From: Plectosphaerella cucumerina
Lineage: Eukaryota > Ascomycota > Sordariomycetes > Glomerellales > Plectosphaerellaceae
Assembly (NCBI GenBank): GCA_020746995.1
Contig: JAGPXD010000005.1
Span: 1,240,001 to 1,304,000, forward strand
DNA length: 64,000 nucleotides
Reading direction: 5' to 3'
Under the pieces are notes generated by a model. That model made no database searches. It was not told where the DNA came from and was given only the letters and a program-made list of their open reading frames with translations. The position numbers and the translations under genes were made by a program. Positions 46,719 to 57,094 of the stretch are shown here, piece by piece; position 1 is the stretch's first letter, and each line of letters starts with the position of its first letter.

Positions 46719-48136
46719 TTACACCCTCCGATCCTCACCTCCCTGCTGCCCCTTCTCCCGAATGTCCTTCAGACACGGCGCGTGGAAGATCTCTCCCGTC
46801 AAAGCCTGCCGCAGCGTATGCACCGCGACGACAAGCCAAAGCAGAAACACGCATAGCGAGAAGACCATTGTCAGCGCCCTGAAAAAGGCACTGTCTAGAT
46901 CCCGCGCGAGCATACCAGTGCATGTAGCTAGCACGCCCAGCGGGAAGGTGAACCCCCACCAGCCCATGTTGAAGGGGAACTTTTGCAGGGCCGCGAGGCT
47001 GATGAGCGCGAAGCTGAGCCAGACCAGAGCAAAACCCCACATGCAGAGGGCCAGGAAGACGCCAAGGACGTAAAGCACTTCGCCGCCGTGGCGGAGCGAC
47101 TGTAGCGTGCCGGCGGCGGCGGAGGCAGAGGTCCCGTCAGAGGGAAACAGCTTGAGAGCGACCTTGCCGAGCTGCTGGATGCCGTAGCCGCCCTGGCCTA
47201 GAGGCCCGATGGGGAGGAAGACGGAGACGATGGCCTCGCGCGGCGGGAGGCTGTGGACAGTCAGGCGGTGGAGGTAGAGGGCCAACACCAGGGCTGAGAA
47301 GCACTGCCCAATGCCCCAGAGGACGTAGGAGGCGACGAGGGTCGTCAGAGCATGGGAGCGCGACGGGAGGGCGTCGGCGACGATGCCACCTGTTGCGGCT
47401 GCTACGACTGTTGGAACAATGGGGAGGAGGTAGGCGGCTGTTACGGCTTGGAGACCGGGACGATGGCGGTGCATTCTGCGTGTGTGAGGATCGATTCCAG
47501 GAAGTAGGGGTCAGGGGTGCTTACACGAAGAAGGGGACAGAGACGCAGGTGGCGATGGAGAGGAGGGCGTCGAGCCACCAGAGGCCCCAGGCGAGGTAGA
47601 CGACCCAGTCGCCCCAATGGGAGCAAACCATGACGGTCATGTTGGTGATGGCTGGACGGTCAGCCTGATGCATGGAAGGTAGAGTAGTGCTACTTACTCG
47701 CCAGACCCATGGGGAAGCAGCCGAGGAACAGAGACTGGCCCGGGTGGCTCATCATCGCAATCCAAATCTCCGGGTAGAGAGAGTAACGAACGATGCATAT
47801 GCCGGTGAAGACCGTGAAGAGAGCAATGTTGATGATGAAAAAGGCAACAGAGAGGCCGTTCTCAACCCAGAAGAGGTTGTACGGAAGGTTGCGGAGGAGA
47901 ATGGAGACGATGCCGGTTCCCATGGTCACGGCGAACCATCTGTCAAGGTCAGTCTGTGGTCAGGGAATAGGGGCGTTGGGATGGACCGACGAGGGGGTGA
48001 AGTTGCGGATGATGCGACGCCATCCAACCTCCTCTTTGGTCTTGGAACATTTTCCGGCTGATTCCTGGGCTACTCTCCTGGAGCAGGGAGTATCTGCCGC
48101 CGGGTCCAGCACAGTGGCTGTTTCTGTCGAAGCCAT
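46719..48136 (-). CDS. ssu1: SSU1-type sulfite efflux pump (TDT/TehA family)
   Basis: Four exons (48136-47991, 47939-47698, 47651-47525, 47475-46719) encode 423 residues. After a cytoplasmic N-terminus comes NFTPSWFAVTMGTGIVSILL, the family signature; it needs donor GTCGGT at 47990 to keep frame. The remainder is about ten hydrophobic segments, including VCSHWGDWVVYLAWGLWWLD, PGLQAVTAAYLLPIVPTVVA, EAIVSVFLPIGPLGQGGYGI and PFNMGWWGFTFPLGVLATCT. Ssu1 proteins sit in the plasma membrane and export sulfite; relatives transport malate or other C4-dicarboxylates, so substrate is inferred. The placement head-to-head with cysteine dioxygenase, which feeds sulfite production, supports sulfite. Confidence 0.92.
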
Positions 48137-48161
48137 CGTGAAGGTATGCTCGGTGAGATCT

Positions 48162-48186
48162 CCTCGGTGAATCGGTCACACCGAGG
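48162..48186. promoter_or_regulatory. Inverted repeat (8-bp arms, 9-bp spacer) just upstream of ssu1 ATG
   Basis: CCTCGGTG at 48162-48169 is repeated as CACCGAGG at 48179-48186. The element ends 26 bp before the ssu1 start codon, so it probably lies in the 5' leader and could form a hairpin in the mRNA or bind a dimeric factor. Confidence 0.5.
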
Positions 48187-48270
48187 TCTGGTGGATAGGG
48201 GCAAGGAGCAGGAGTCTGTCCGTCTGCAGCTCGCTTCGACGGGTCTTGAATGTCGGAGAGATCACTCAAC

Positions 48271-48286
48271 TGTGATGGATATCACA
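48271..48286. promoter_or_regulatory. Palindromic site TGTGAT-N4-ATCACA
   Basis: Perfect 6-bp arms flank a GGAT spacer, about 135 bp upstream of the ssu1 start. The symmetry suggests a dimeric DNA-binding protein; which one is unknown. Confidence 0.4.
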
Positions 48287-49118
48287 ACGAAGAAGTATGT
48301 CCCCGAAGAGTCATCGAGCTGGGTAAATATAGAATTGGTTCTCCTCGTCACAAGTTCCCGATCCTTTGAGTGAGAGATCCAGCTAAACTGTGACTAAGCG
48401 TTTCTCGACGAAAGCGAACTGAAGAAAAGACGACCCCACTGGAGCGGCGCCACGGGATGGAGCCCGCCCCGATCATCGGCGCCAGACCGCCGAAGCCGAG
48501 TGGTACCCGACTGGTCCGTACTGGCGCCGCCTCTTTTCAGGTCACTCGAGTCACCCCGGCCTGGTCCCCCCAAAAGATTGAATGGCCACGGATGGCAAGG
48601 TTCATTCGACAAAAATGGAGCAGCGGAACACGCCAGCAATCAAGGACACATTTGCGCCGACGGCCATTTCTGCAGCCAAAGGCCATTTTTCGTGGTCCGT
48701 CTCTGTTCCGTGCTTACCGCTCAATTCGAATCCGCCATCCAAACCGTGGTCGCCAGCCGTGATCATCCGCTCTCCCCTCAAGCCAGCCACAAGTGACCTT
48801 GTCGACACAGACACAGACAGACGCACAACAGCGCCTACCGACGGCTCTGCGACTCGTCCAACCCCTCCCGACCATCCAACCACGTCCCATCCCGGACACC
48901 GCCCAGCCGCCAATCCTCGTCCTCCCAGCGTGGCCGCAACTCCAGCGTCGGCAGCGGTGCTCCCTGTGACAGCAGCGAACCCCGTGAGTCGAGGCCCCAC
49001 AAACTGCCTCAGGTCGGATCATCCAGTGTTTCCGGTCCCCTCCGCGCTGCCCGGCAGGATCCTGCGTCGAGGACACGGGACCCTTTTTCGTCGGTCGGCC
49101 CATCCATCCGTCGGCAGC

Positions 49119-50001
49119 ATGACAACCCAAGAGAACCCCGCTCCCAGAGTGTCGACAATGTCCGCCCCCAGCCTCATCTCCTCCACGAGCAAAGCAGCGA
49201 CAATGGCCATCGACATCATCACCCGCATCCACTCCGCCTTTGGCTTCGAGCCTCTCCAGTGCCCCAAGGAGGGCAACCAATTCGATGACCTCGTGCAGGC
49301 CCTCAAGGCGGCACTTGGTCCGTCGTCGGGTCTCGACTCGGCCGATGTCGACGTCGAGTACCTGACCGCCCTGATGAGGGATTATCTGTCGTCTGAGAAG
49401 GACTGGAGTCGCTTCGCCTTTGGCAATGCCAGCAAGGGCTACACTCGTAACCTCGTCGACGACGGTAACGGGAAGAGCAACTTGGTATGTCGCCATTTCC
49501 TTTGTCGCTCCCCATCGCCGACGCATCGTGCCTGACCCCTAACGTTCCCCTCCCGCACAGCTCGTGCTCGTCTGGTCGCCTGGCAAGGGCAGTCCCATCC
49601 ACGACCATGGCAACGCCCACTGCCTGATGAAGATCCTCAAGGGGGACCTGACCGAGGTCAGGTACGCCATCCCCGAGAAGGACTACCAGGGTCCGATGGA
49701 GGTGACGTACGAGAGGACGCACAAGGAGAACGACGTCGCCTATATGGCCGACGAACTGGGTGTCCACAAGGTGTGGAACAAGGGTAGCGACTTCGCCGTG
49801 TCCTTGCATCGTGAGTCTCCCCTTCACCGACCATCATCAGCCTCCTTCGTTGCTGACAACCGGCACTTGCCAGTGTACACGCCCCCGAACGTCGCCAAGG
49901 GGGGCTGCAACGTCTTCAACCCCAACACGGGGAAGCGCAGCCATGTTCCCAAGTGTGGGTATGACTCTGTCCATGGCGTGCGGATGAACTTGTCGTCGTA
50001 G
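49119..50001 (+). CDS. cdo1: Cysteine dioxygenase type I
   Basis: Three exons (49119-49484, 49561-49810, 49874-50001) encode 247 residues. The cupin core shows SPIHDHGNAHCLMKILKGDL: iron ligands H136 and H138, and Cys143, which in mammalian CDO cross-links to a Tyr. The third ligand H191 is in ELGVHKVWN, and the cross-link partner Tyr207 is in SLHLYTPPN across the last intron. The product oxidises cysteine to cysteine sulfinate in the cytosol; transamination then gives pyruvate and sulfite. The start at 49119 (MTTQENPAPR) is the first in-frame ATG after a region lacking conserved sequence; a second ATG at 49158 (MSAPSLISST) is possible. It is divergent from the sulfite pump gene. Confidence 0.95.
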
Positions 50002-50714
50002 GGTAGGGGCAGGATATGACACGATATGAGAAGCCGCCTCGCATGTCGTCGGGACGACTTAGGGGTGCGGCAGAACAGTAAGAAAGGGGTCCAAGTCCAA
50101 GGGTGTTTTCGGGGCGTTCTCGTTTGCTTGCTTGCTGGTTCTGGTGTGGAGGGCGCACCTCATAGCGTGGTGTTGTATGCCAGAGACGGCTCGAGCTCAA
50201 CCTCGTCGTCCATCCGGGGTGTTTTGGGTACAGATTGATAGCGAAATCCACTGAGCAATCCTTTGATGACCCGTTTTGTCCACGACATGAGGTTGCAGGA
50301 GCAAAGAGCCGCGTCGAGTCTCCTCGTCACTCGAATGTGCCCTCTCTAGCACGCAGGAGCAGATCACGTGAGATGTCGCAATTTTCTGACGCTCTCGTCA
50401 TTGGCTCCAGACGTATCCACCAGAATTGCGTGCTCGACATCGTCCATTTCGGGAGCATTGTGGGCCCAGCACTGAGACACACCATCGATGCTACACGTGA
50501 CCTCGCGAGCTGTTGGCGTCCGTGCGACACACCAAACACTGTGAACCTGGTGTGGTGGAGCAAACGAACGCGTCCCAGCGGTTGGCCGCACCCAAGATCC
50601 CGACCCCGGCCACCCTTGACGACGCGCCTGCTTGTCTAAGACCCGATTTGCCGAATTAGGCGGCTTCCCATCTCACAATTCTCCCGTCCTTGTGGACGGA
50701 TCACATCCAGCACC
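50002..50714. other. intergenic: cdo1 3' UTR and promoter of the HIRAN/RING helicase
   Basis: About 700 bp without gene signal; contains one ACGCGT box. Confidence 0.5.
50568..50573. promoter_or_regulatory. ACGCGT (MCB-like) site upstream of the Rad5/HLTF-type gene
   Basis: A perfect ACGCGT lies about 140 bp before the start codon of a replication-stress-type ATPase. Same core as upstream of psf2; chance occurrence cannot be excluded. Confidence 0.35.
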
Positions 50715-53700
50715 ATGCCTCGGGCTTCCAAAAAGCGGAGCCGTGACGTTCCCGAAGTTATCGACTTGACGGACGACAGTTACCAGGCCTCTGCACCCAA
50801 ACGCCATGCTTCTGGCGTACACCCTTCCAGCAGTCAGTCGTCGAGGACGGCTGGCCCATCCTCATCGCAATCGGCTGCGCGTGGAAGTGGCCGAGCGTAC
50901 CCTACGCCATCTGCCACGCAGTCCTCCCAGTTCGAGGAAGATCACATCGACCTGACGCAGAATGCCGGTCCTGAGATGGAACTTTACGGCACCCTCAGTG
51001 AGTTTCTTCCGCGGACAGGGGATGGGTGATGGGCTCTCACACGATGCAGGTACCAAGATTGTTGGCGTCAGATACTACACTGGATATGCCACTATAGGTG
51101 AATACGTCAATGCCGAGAGGGAGCCTGACAACCAGGTATGTCTAAAGGTGCACATTTGATCCCCCTCAAAGTCTCACAAGCTTCAAGTACGACAGCAATG
51201 CCATCCAAGTGACCAACGTCATGGGCCACAAGATCGGTCACATTCCGCGCACCGTGGCTGCCAAGATTGCGCCTTACATGGTAGGAGACCTTCTACGTCT
51301 TGACTCCGGATGCCCTCATTGACAATTGGACAGGATCGTGGCGACATTGCCATCGAGGCAATACTTGCCGGCGAGAAGCAGTTCTATGACTGCCCCGTGG
51401 AGCTCGAGGTCTACGGCCCATCAGACCCGGAGAGACGCTTCAATCTCGAGACTGCCCTTAAGCAGGACAAGCTTCTCAAGGCGATGCAGCTCAAGAAGAC
51501 CAGGAAGGAAGCGGAGGAGCGTAGAAAGTCCACCATGAACCTTACCAGCAGTCGGACGAGCATCGGTCTCGGCAACATGGAACCCGAACTCCCGGGAATG
51601 ACCATGGAGGAGCTGCTCAAGCAGAGCGAGTCGTACGAGGCCCGCCGAGAAGGGAACGCCATGAAGAAGCTCGCCATGGACGAGGAACAGCTGTCTAAGA
51701 TGCCAATGGCCACGCAGCCCGAGGCACTCAAGGCACAGCTGCTTCCCTATCAGCTCCAGGTACGTGGCGTCTCCATTCCCACCCTACCATGCCAGCATAT
51801 CCTTCGGCTGCTGACGATCTGACCTAGGGTCTTGCGTGGATGCTCTCAAAGGAGGACCCGCAGCTTCCGACCAAGGGCACCAAGGATACCCGTCAGCTCT
51901 GGCAGTGGCATCAGAACGGACGCGACATGGTCAATGTCGCAACCAACTACCACATTTCCGGCGCGGCTACGCTCCTCTCGGGAGGCATTCTTGCCGACGA
52001 CATGGGCCTGGGAAAGACCCTGCAGATCATCAGTCTCATCCTCGCCGGAACAGGCTCAGGTCCGACTCTCATCGTCGCACCCGTCAGCGTCATGAGCAAC
52101 TGGGAGCAGCAGATCACCAGACACGTGCACCCTGATAAGCTGCCGAAGGTCTTGATCTACCATGGCTCGTCCGCGGCGCAGGCTGGCAATCTCAGCAATT
52201 ACGACGTCGTTGTCACCAGCTACGGTAAACTTACCCAGCAGAAGAACCCAACCGATGGCGGCGCCTTGATGATCACCAAATGGCGCCGCGTCGTTCTCGA
52301 CGAAGGCCACACCATCCGCAACCACAAAACGAATGCTGCCCAGGCTGCCTGCATGCTGAAGTCACAGTCACGCTGGGTTCTCACCGGAACTCCGATGTAA
52401 GACCGCCGACAGAATCATCATGGATCATCCTGCTAATGTGCTACCAGCATCAACAACGTTGCAGATCTTCAGTCCCTGCTTGCATTCCTTCACATGACGG
52501 GCGGTGTCGAGCAGCCGTCCATTTTCAACAGCGTCATCAAGCGTCCCCTGAGTCACGGCTTCAAGTCGGCCGAGACTCTGCTGCAGAACATCATGCATGA
52601 TCTCTGCCTCCGTCGCCACAAGGAGATGAAGTTTGTGGATCTGAAGCTTCCTCCCAAGACCGAATACGTGCACCGCATTGCCTTCCGGGACGACGAAAAG
52701 GCCAAGTACAATGCTCTGCTGTAAGTCTGGGCCTCGAATGTGCTCCAGAAGCGCGGCTGACAAATGTAGGGATGAGGCCAAGGGCGTGCTGGCGAGGATT
52801 CAGAACGGTGATATCGGCAAGGGCCAATTCCAGAACGTCCTGGAGCGCCTGCTGCGACTCCGTCAAATGTGAGGTCCCAGATCCGGTCACCGAGCACCCG
52901 AGCTGACGATTCTAGCTGCAACCACTGGACGCTGTGCCGGCAGAGAGTGGACGATCTCCTGAAGAAGCTCGACGGCCAAGCCATTGTGCCCCTCAACACC
53001 GAGAACAAGGCCATCCTACAGGAAGCACTGAGACTCTTCATCGAGAACCAGGAAGAGTGCCCCGTGTGCTTTGACCCGCTTGACAAGCCCGTCATCACGC
53101 ACTGCAAGCACGTCTTCTGCCGCAAGTGTATCACCAAGGTCATCGAGATCCAGCAAAAGTGCCCCATGTGCCGCAACAAGCTCGGCGAAGACAACTTGCT
53201 GGAGCCGCTGCCCGAGGGTGGCGAGGAGGACGCCAACTTTGACGCCGAGGTACAGAGCTCCAAGACGGACGCCCTCCTCAAGATCCTGCAGGCGACGTGC
53301 AAGGACCCGAAGTCCAAGGTCATCATCTTCTCGCAGTGGACCTCCTTCCTCAGTATCATTCAGGCACAGGTCGCCGCGGCGGGATACAAGTACACGAGGA
53401 TCGACGGTAGCATGCGGGTGGACAAGCGAGACGCGGCCATCTCAGCGCTCGACAACGACCCCGACACGAGGATCATGCTCGCCAGTCTGGCCGTGTGCAG
53501 CGTCGGCCTCAACCTCGTGTCCGCCGACACGGTCATTCTGGCCGACAGCTGGTGGGCGCCTGCCATTGAGGACCAGGCGGTGGACCGCGTGCACCGGCTC
53601 GGTCAGACGAGGCCCACCACGATCTGGCGCCTCGTCATGGAAGGCTCCGTTGAGGAGCGGGTGCTGGACATCCAGTCGGAGAAACGCGAACTGGTCGGCA

Positions 53701-53777
53701 AGGCCTTCCAGGAGAAGCGGAAGGGCAAGAAGACCAAGGAGACACGGATGGCGGATGTCATGAAGCTCCTCGGATGA
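50715..53777 (+). CDS. HIRAN-SNF2-RING ATPase of the Rad5/HLTF type
   Basis: Eight exons (50715-50997, 51050-51135, 51188-51280, 51334-51759, 51828-52396, 52448-52720, 52770-52868, 52916-53777) encode 896 residues. Residues 1-90 are Ser-rich with a SUMO-interaction-like VIDLTDD. A HIRAN domain (about 95-155) follows, TKIVGVRYYTGYATIGEYVN to HKIGHIPRTVAAKIAPYM. SNF2 lobe 1 has Walker A DDMGLGKT (K359) and the Walker B DEGH box at 454-457. A C3HC4 RING (CPVCFDPLD... from 658, HCKHVFCRKC, CPMCRNK) sits between lobes. Lobe 2 ends with VDRVHRLGQTRP near 836. Rad5/HLTF proteins bind stalled forks, reverse them and add Lys63-linked ubiquitin to PCNA. The HIRAN plus inter-lobe RING layout identifies the class; exact orthology to Rad5 is not settled. 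Confidence 0.94.
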
Positions 53778-54500
53778 TCCGCCGGACGGATTGGCAGTGC
53801 TACTTCAGCGTCGGCGTCTTGGGAGGGGTTCGTGGCCATGTCTCGGCGGCGAAAAGGGGGAGGTCCTGGAGGACAGAAGCACCCGGCGGCCATTTGGAAG
53901 GCCGCGCTGTAACAGTGTACGAATACGCGGCAGCCCCGTTTTGATGGCGTTGACAACACAGACGGTCTTGATGATGGCCGGTTTACGCGAGGTGTTTGAT
54001 TGCATGCGCACATCACCAGGCGTAACGTTGACCCGGCCGGGCGGCTATGCTTTCACAGATGATGCAGGTTGACGCCGCTGTTGAGCGACACGATCCTGCG
54101 CAGCCCTATTCTGCGGCTGCCAGCTGTCGCGTGGCACGGCGTCGGGGGGAGGACGACGTTGTTGTCGTCCAACGCTGCCCCTGGGCTGCTGGCGAGTGAG
54201 TGGTCCCAGGCCATGAGACTCGCGGGTGTGACGGCGCATCTGCTCGCCTCGTCCGGCCAGCCCCTCGGCGATGGTAGCATGTCATTGCCGGCGGTGATGC
54301 TGCCGCCGCTGTGACGTTGCCAAAGATGTGTCCAGCGATCTTGAATCGTCTAGAAGGGAAGTATAAGAAGGGCTTGCTCGTTGGTCTCAAGGCCCAGTTC
54401 TGAAGCCATCACAGCATCATCACTCATCTAGACATCCAACTTCAAGATCACCTACCAACTTCAACTCCAAAAACTCTCCCACAAACCATCCATCACCAAC
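53778..54500. other. intergenic: helicase 3' region and promoter of the small gene
   Basis: No gene seen. A TATAAG (54362-54367) lies about 135 bp upstream of the next ATG, and the leader just before 54501 is rich in CAACTTC/CATC. Confidence 0.5.
54362..54367 (+). promoter_or_regulatory. TATA-like element of the 138-residue protein gene
   Basis: TATAAG in GAAGTATAAGAAGG, about 135 bp before the ATG at 54501. Confidence 0.4.
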
Positions 54501-54917
54501 ATGTCCGCCCCCAAGAAGATCATCTTCGACGCCACCATCGGCGAGGACAGCACCCCCTTCTTCGGCACCATCACCCTCAAGAACATCCGCCACGCGGACG
54601 ACGACGCCCCCGTCACGGTCCGGGAGTACCTGGGCGTGCGATTCCAGCTTCCCGAGCTGAAGGGCGACGTGGCCGTTCAGGCGATCCTGCACCCGTTCCA
54701 GGCGACCAAGCTCGAAGCGGCCACCAAGACCGAGTGCGAGCTGTCCACCGTCACGGCCAAGGTGCGCACCGAGGGGCCGCACACGTTTGGAGCGAACGAT
54801 GCGCTCGTTTGGAATGTCAATACGGACTTGACCGGGGGAAGGGGAGAGGACTGTCTGAAGGAGTTTGAGGTGTGGGCTGATGAAGTTCCTGAGGAGGGGA
54901 GGGAGAGTAAGGAGTAG
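54501..54917 (+). CDS. Small unknown soluble protein
   Basis: A single exon encodes 138 residues beginning MSAPKKIIFDATIGEDSTPF. It has no signal peptide, membrane segment or Cys pattern. Alternating hydrophobic residues (TPFFGTITLKNI, VTVREYLGVRFQLPEL, DVAVQAILHPF) suggest a mainly beta fold, and the end is acidic (EEGRESKE). It is not recognised. Support for it as a gene: strong C/G third-position bias (CTC, AAG, ATC), good ATG context (AACATGTC), a TATA-like element and a typical leader. It could be a short cytosolic protein specific to filamentous fungi. Confidence 0.75.
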   Translation: MSAPKKIIFDATIGEDSTPFFGTITLKNIRHADDDAPVTVREYLGVRFQLPELKGDVAVQAILHPFQATKLEAATKTECELSTVTAKVRTEGPHTFGANDALVWNVNTDLTGGRGEDCLKEFEVWADEVPEEGRESKE

Positions 54918-57094
54918 GGGAGACGCTTGAGACAGATGGAGGTGATGTTTCCCTGCTGAGCGGGGATGATGGTGAGAGGATGAGGGCCCAAAACCTAGGT
55001 AGACTGGATAACAATTGACAGCTGTCATTGGATCTCGAGGTGACTGGGTGTGCCCCCCTGACTGAGAGAGACTCAAACAATTGGACCGGGTATTACCTGG
55101 ATTGCAGAAGTGCCCAACTGCCATCCAATTCCTGAGAAAGTCCATCCTGAACTCGGCAGTTGAGGTCGCCCGGTTTGGGCCAACAGTTCTGGAAGTTCGG
55201 CACAGCACCATGTCACATCGGGGGCCAGAGACAAGGTATTAGATTGAATGGTCACCTGCCCCGGACGTCAACCAGCAATGTGCTTTTCCGTGGACGGAAC
55301 ATGTGACCACAGCAGGCCGCTTCCAGGCCGCAGCGGCCGTTGGCGACCTGGGGACGCGGGTGACAGCCGCCGAGGCCACATGGCTTGGCCACAGCCGCAA
55401 TCCGCAATGGAACCTTAAAGACACTACGTGCAATATGGGTGTGCATTCGGAGTGGGTTGACAGATGGACAGGACAGGCCTGGCTGGGGTTGTTCGGGGGC
55501 AACTGTGCCGGACGGATATGTCTGTGTTTCCTCTGAAGGATTCTCGCTTATGCAGGCCGTGAGGGATTTAGGGGTCGACTCAGGGCTTCCTGACTCGGTA
55601 GCAAGAGTCGAGCTGTGGGAAGTGTTGGAAGAGAGAATGCTGTGTTGGTTGCTCTGCAATGACAGAGTCTTCTCGCTTCTGATATAACCATACGATATAC
55701 GACGGGAAGAAGCTATCAAGCCACTTCCCACCGAGAAGAGCCCGCTCACCCGTCTTCCCGGTCGGCTCAGCCAAACAAACAGACGGATATGACCGGCACG
55801 ACGAAACCCCGCGGGCGTCATCCTTGGCCTGCATGCGCGCGCGGCAGCGCGGAGAGGACCAAACGGGCAACGGCTGCCACGCTGGCACCACGCAGGCGGC
55901 AGGCCGCAGGCCCCAGGAACCCGATCAGATCAGCGCGTGATAGGACACGTGCCGGGTTGCAATTAGGGCTGAGGGAGACGCGGGGCAGGCAATTGGTCGG
56001 GGGCACAGGAGTTCCGGAGTCAGTCGGTAGACTTCTGAGAGGTAGGTCGGCAGAGTCCAAAGGCCGGACACAGCACACGACGACTGGGTGGTTCGTCTAA
56101 TCCCAGAGCCGGGACCTGAGCCGGGGGACGGGTCATAGGGTCAGAAGGCATTTCTTCCGTCAATGACAAGTTGATGCGGTGCGCCGGGCGTGCCATTCGG
56201 GCGAATGGCTTTTGTGGTGACGGCCCCCAACGCAACCTCGAACCACCCCCTGTCGGGGCACAAGGGCTTCTTCACCCGCCCACGCAGAGAGAAGAGAAGT
56301 CCTACAGAATGTCGCAGGGATCTTATCCACATCGGCTGGTCGGCGGTCCCCCGCGCGCGCGACGCCGGACGCCCAGGCCCGACGTGGTCTTCTCTGCATC
56401 TTCTCCGCCCCTCCCTCCCGGGGTCCCCTCCCCCGACCCATGCCCCCCATCGGTTCGGTCGGATCTCCGGATCAGTCGTACGGATGGTGGGAGCCATCGG
56501 TCCAGCGTACCGGGTAAAGAGGGTAGAGGGCGCAGTGAAGGGAACCCTGCGGCCGCCGCGCTGGGAATACAGTGCAGGGAACTTGGGCGAACGCAGTCGG
56601 CCCGAACCCGCCGCAAGCGCCTACGCGACCAATGCTGTGCGGGTGCCCGGTGAACAGATGGATGGACCGAGGCGTCTACGGGGACCACCTCCAGTCTTGC
56701 TCATGTGTGCTGCGCGGTGTGTGCCCGCCCACCCGCCGCACTCGCTTGTGAGGTGGCAGAGCGGGAGAAGAAGTAGAAGTAGAAGCCGGAGGCACAGACA
56801 GACAGACAGTAGGTAGACAAGGGGACTATGCATGCGTGCGCGCAGCATGCATGGATCAATACCAAAGTGCCCTCTCTCCTCCGGGGGGGTCTTGACCCTT
56901 GGGGGCGCTTCTCGGTTCTTCGTTTAAAATTGCTTTAAGAAAAGGGTTGCCGGCCACACACACACTTCTGCCCGGTCGTCTGGACTCTCAAATCTCGGTT
57001 GCAGAATTGCGTCCGAGGTCCCCCTCCTTTCGTCGTATCGTCGTTTATCATCCCGCTCGGGCAGGCCTTGAGGAATTCGTATCGAAACCCCCTC
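54918..57094. other. 2.2 kb intergenic: promoter of the Zn2Cys6 gene
   Basis: Several frames of 100-210 residues overlap on both strands (e.g. 55252-55821 and 56190-56816), all Arg/Pro/Ser-rich and motif-free. A CACACACACAC run is near 56956-56967 and an AGACAGACAG run near 56796-56810. No supported gene. Confidence 0.5.

Larger units (their letters stand above)
48137..49118. promoter_or_regulatory. 982-bp bidirectional promoter, ssu1 / cysteine dioxygenase
   Basis: Both start codons face away from this region, so it must carry both promoters. It holds two perfect inverted repeats near the ssu1 end (annotated separately) and an AT-rich GTAAATATAGAAT at about 48323-48335 that could act as a TATA element for ssu1. 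No exact ATGRYRYCAT (CYS3/MetR consensus) was found by eye. Confidence 0.6.

Noticed and set aside
55252..56816. Frames of 100-210 residues between the small unknown gene and the Zn2Cys6 gene
   Set aside because: They overlap on both strands, are Arg/Pro-rich and show no domain or splice partner.
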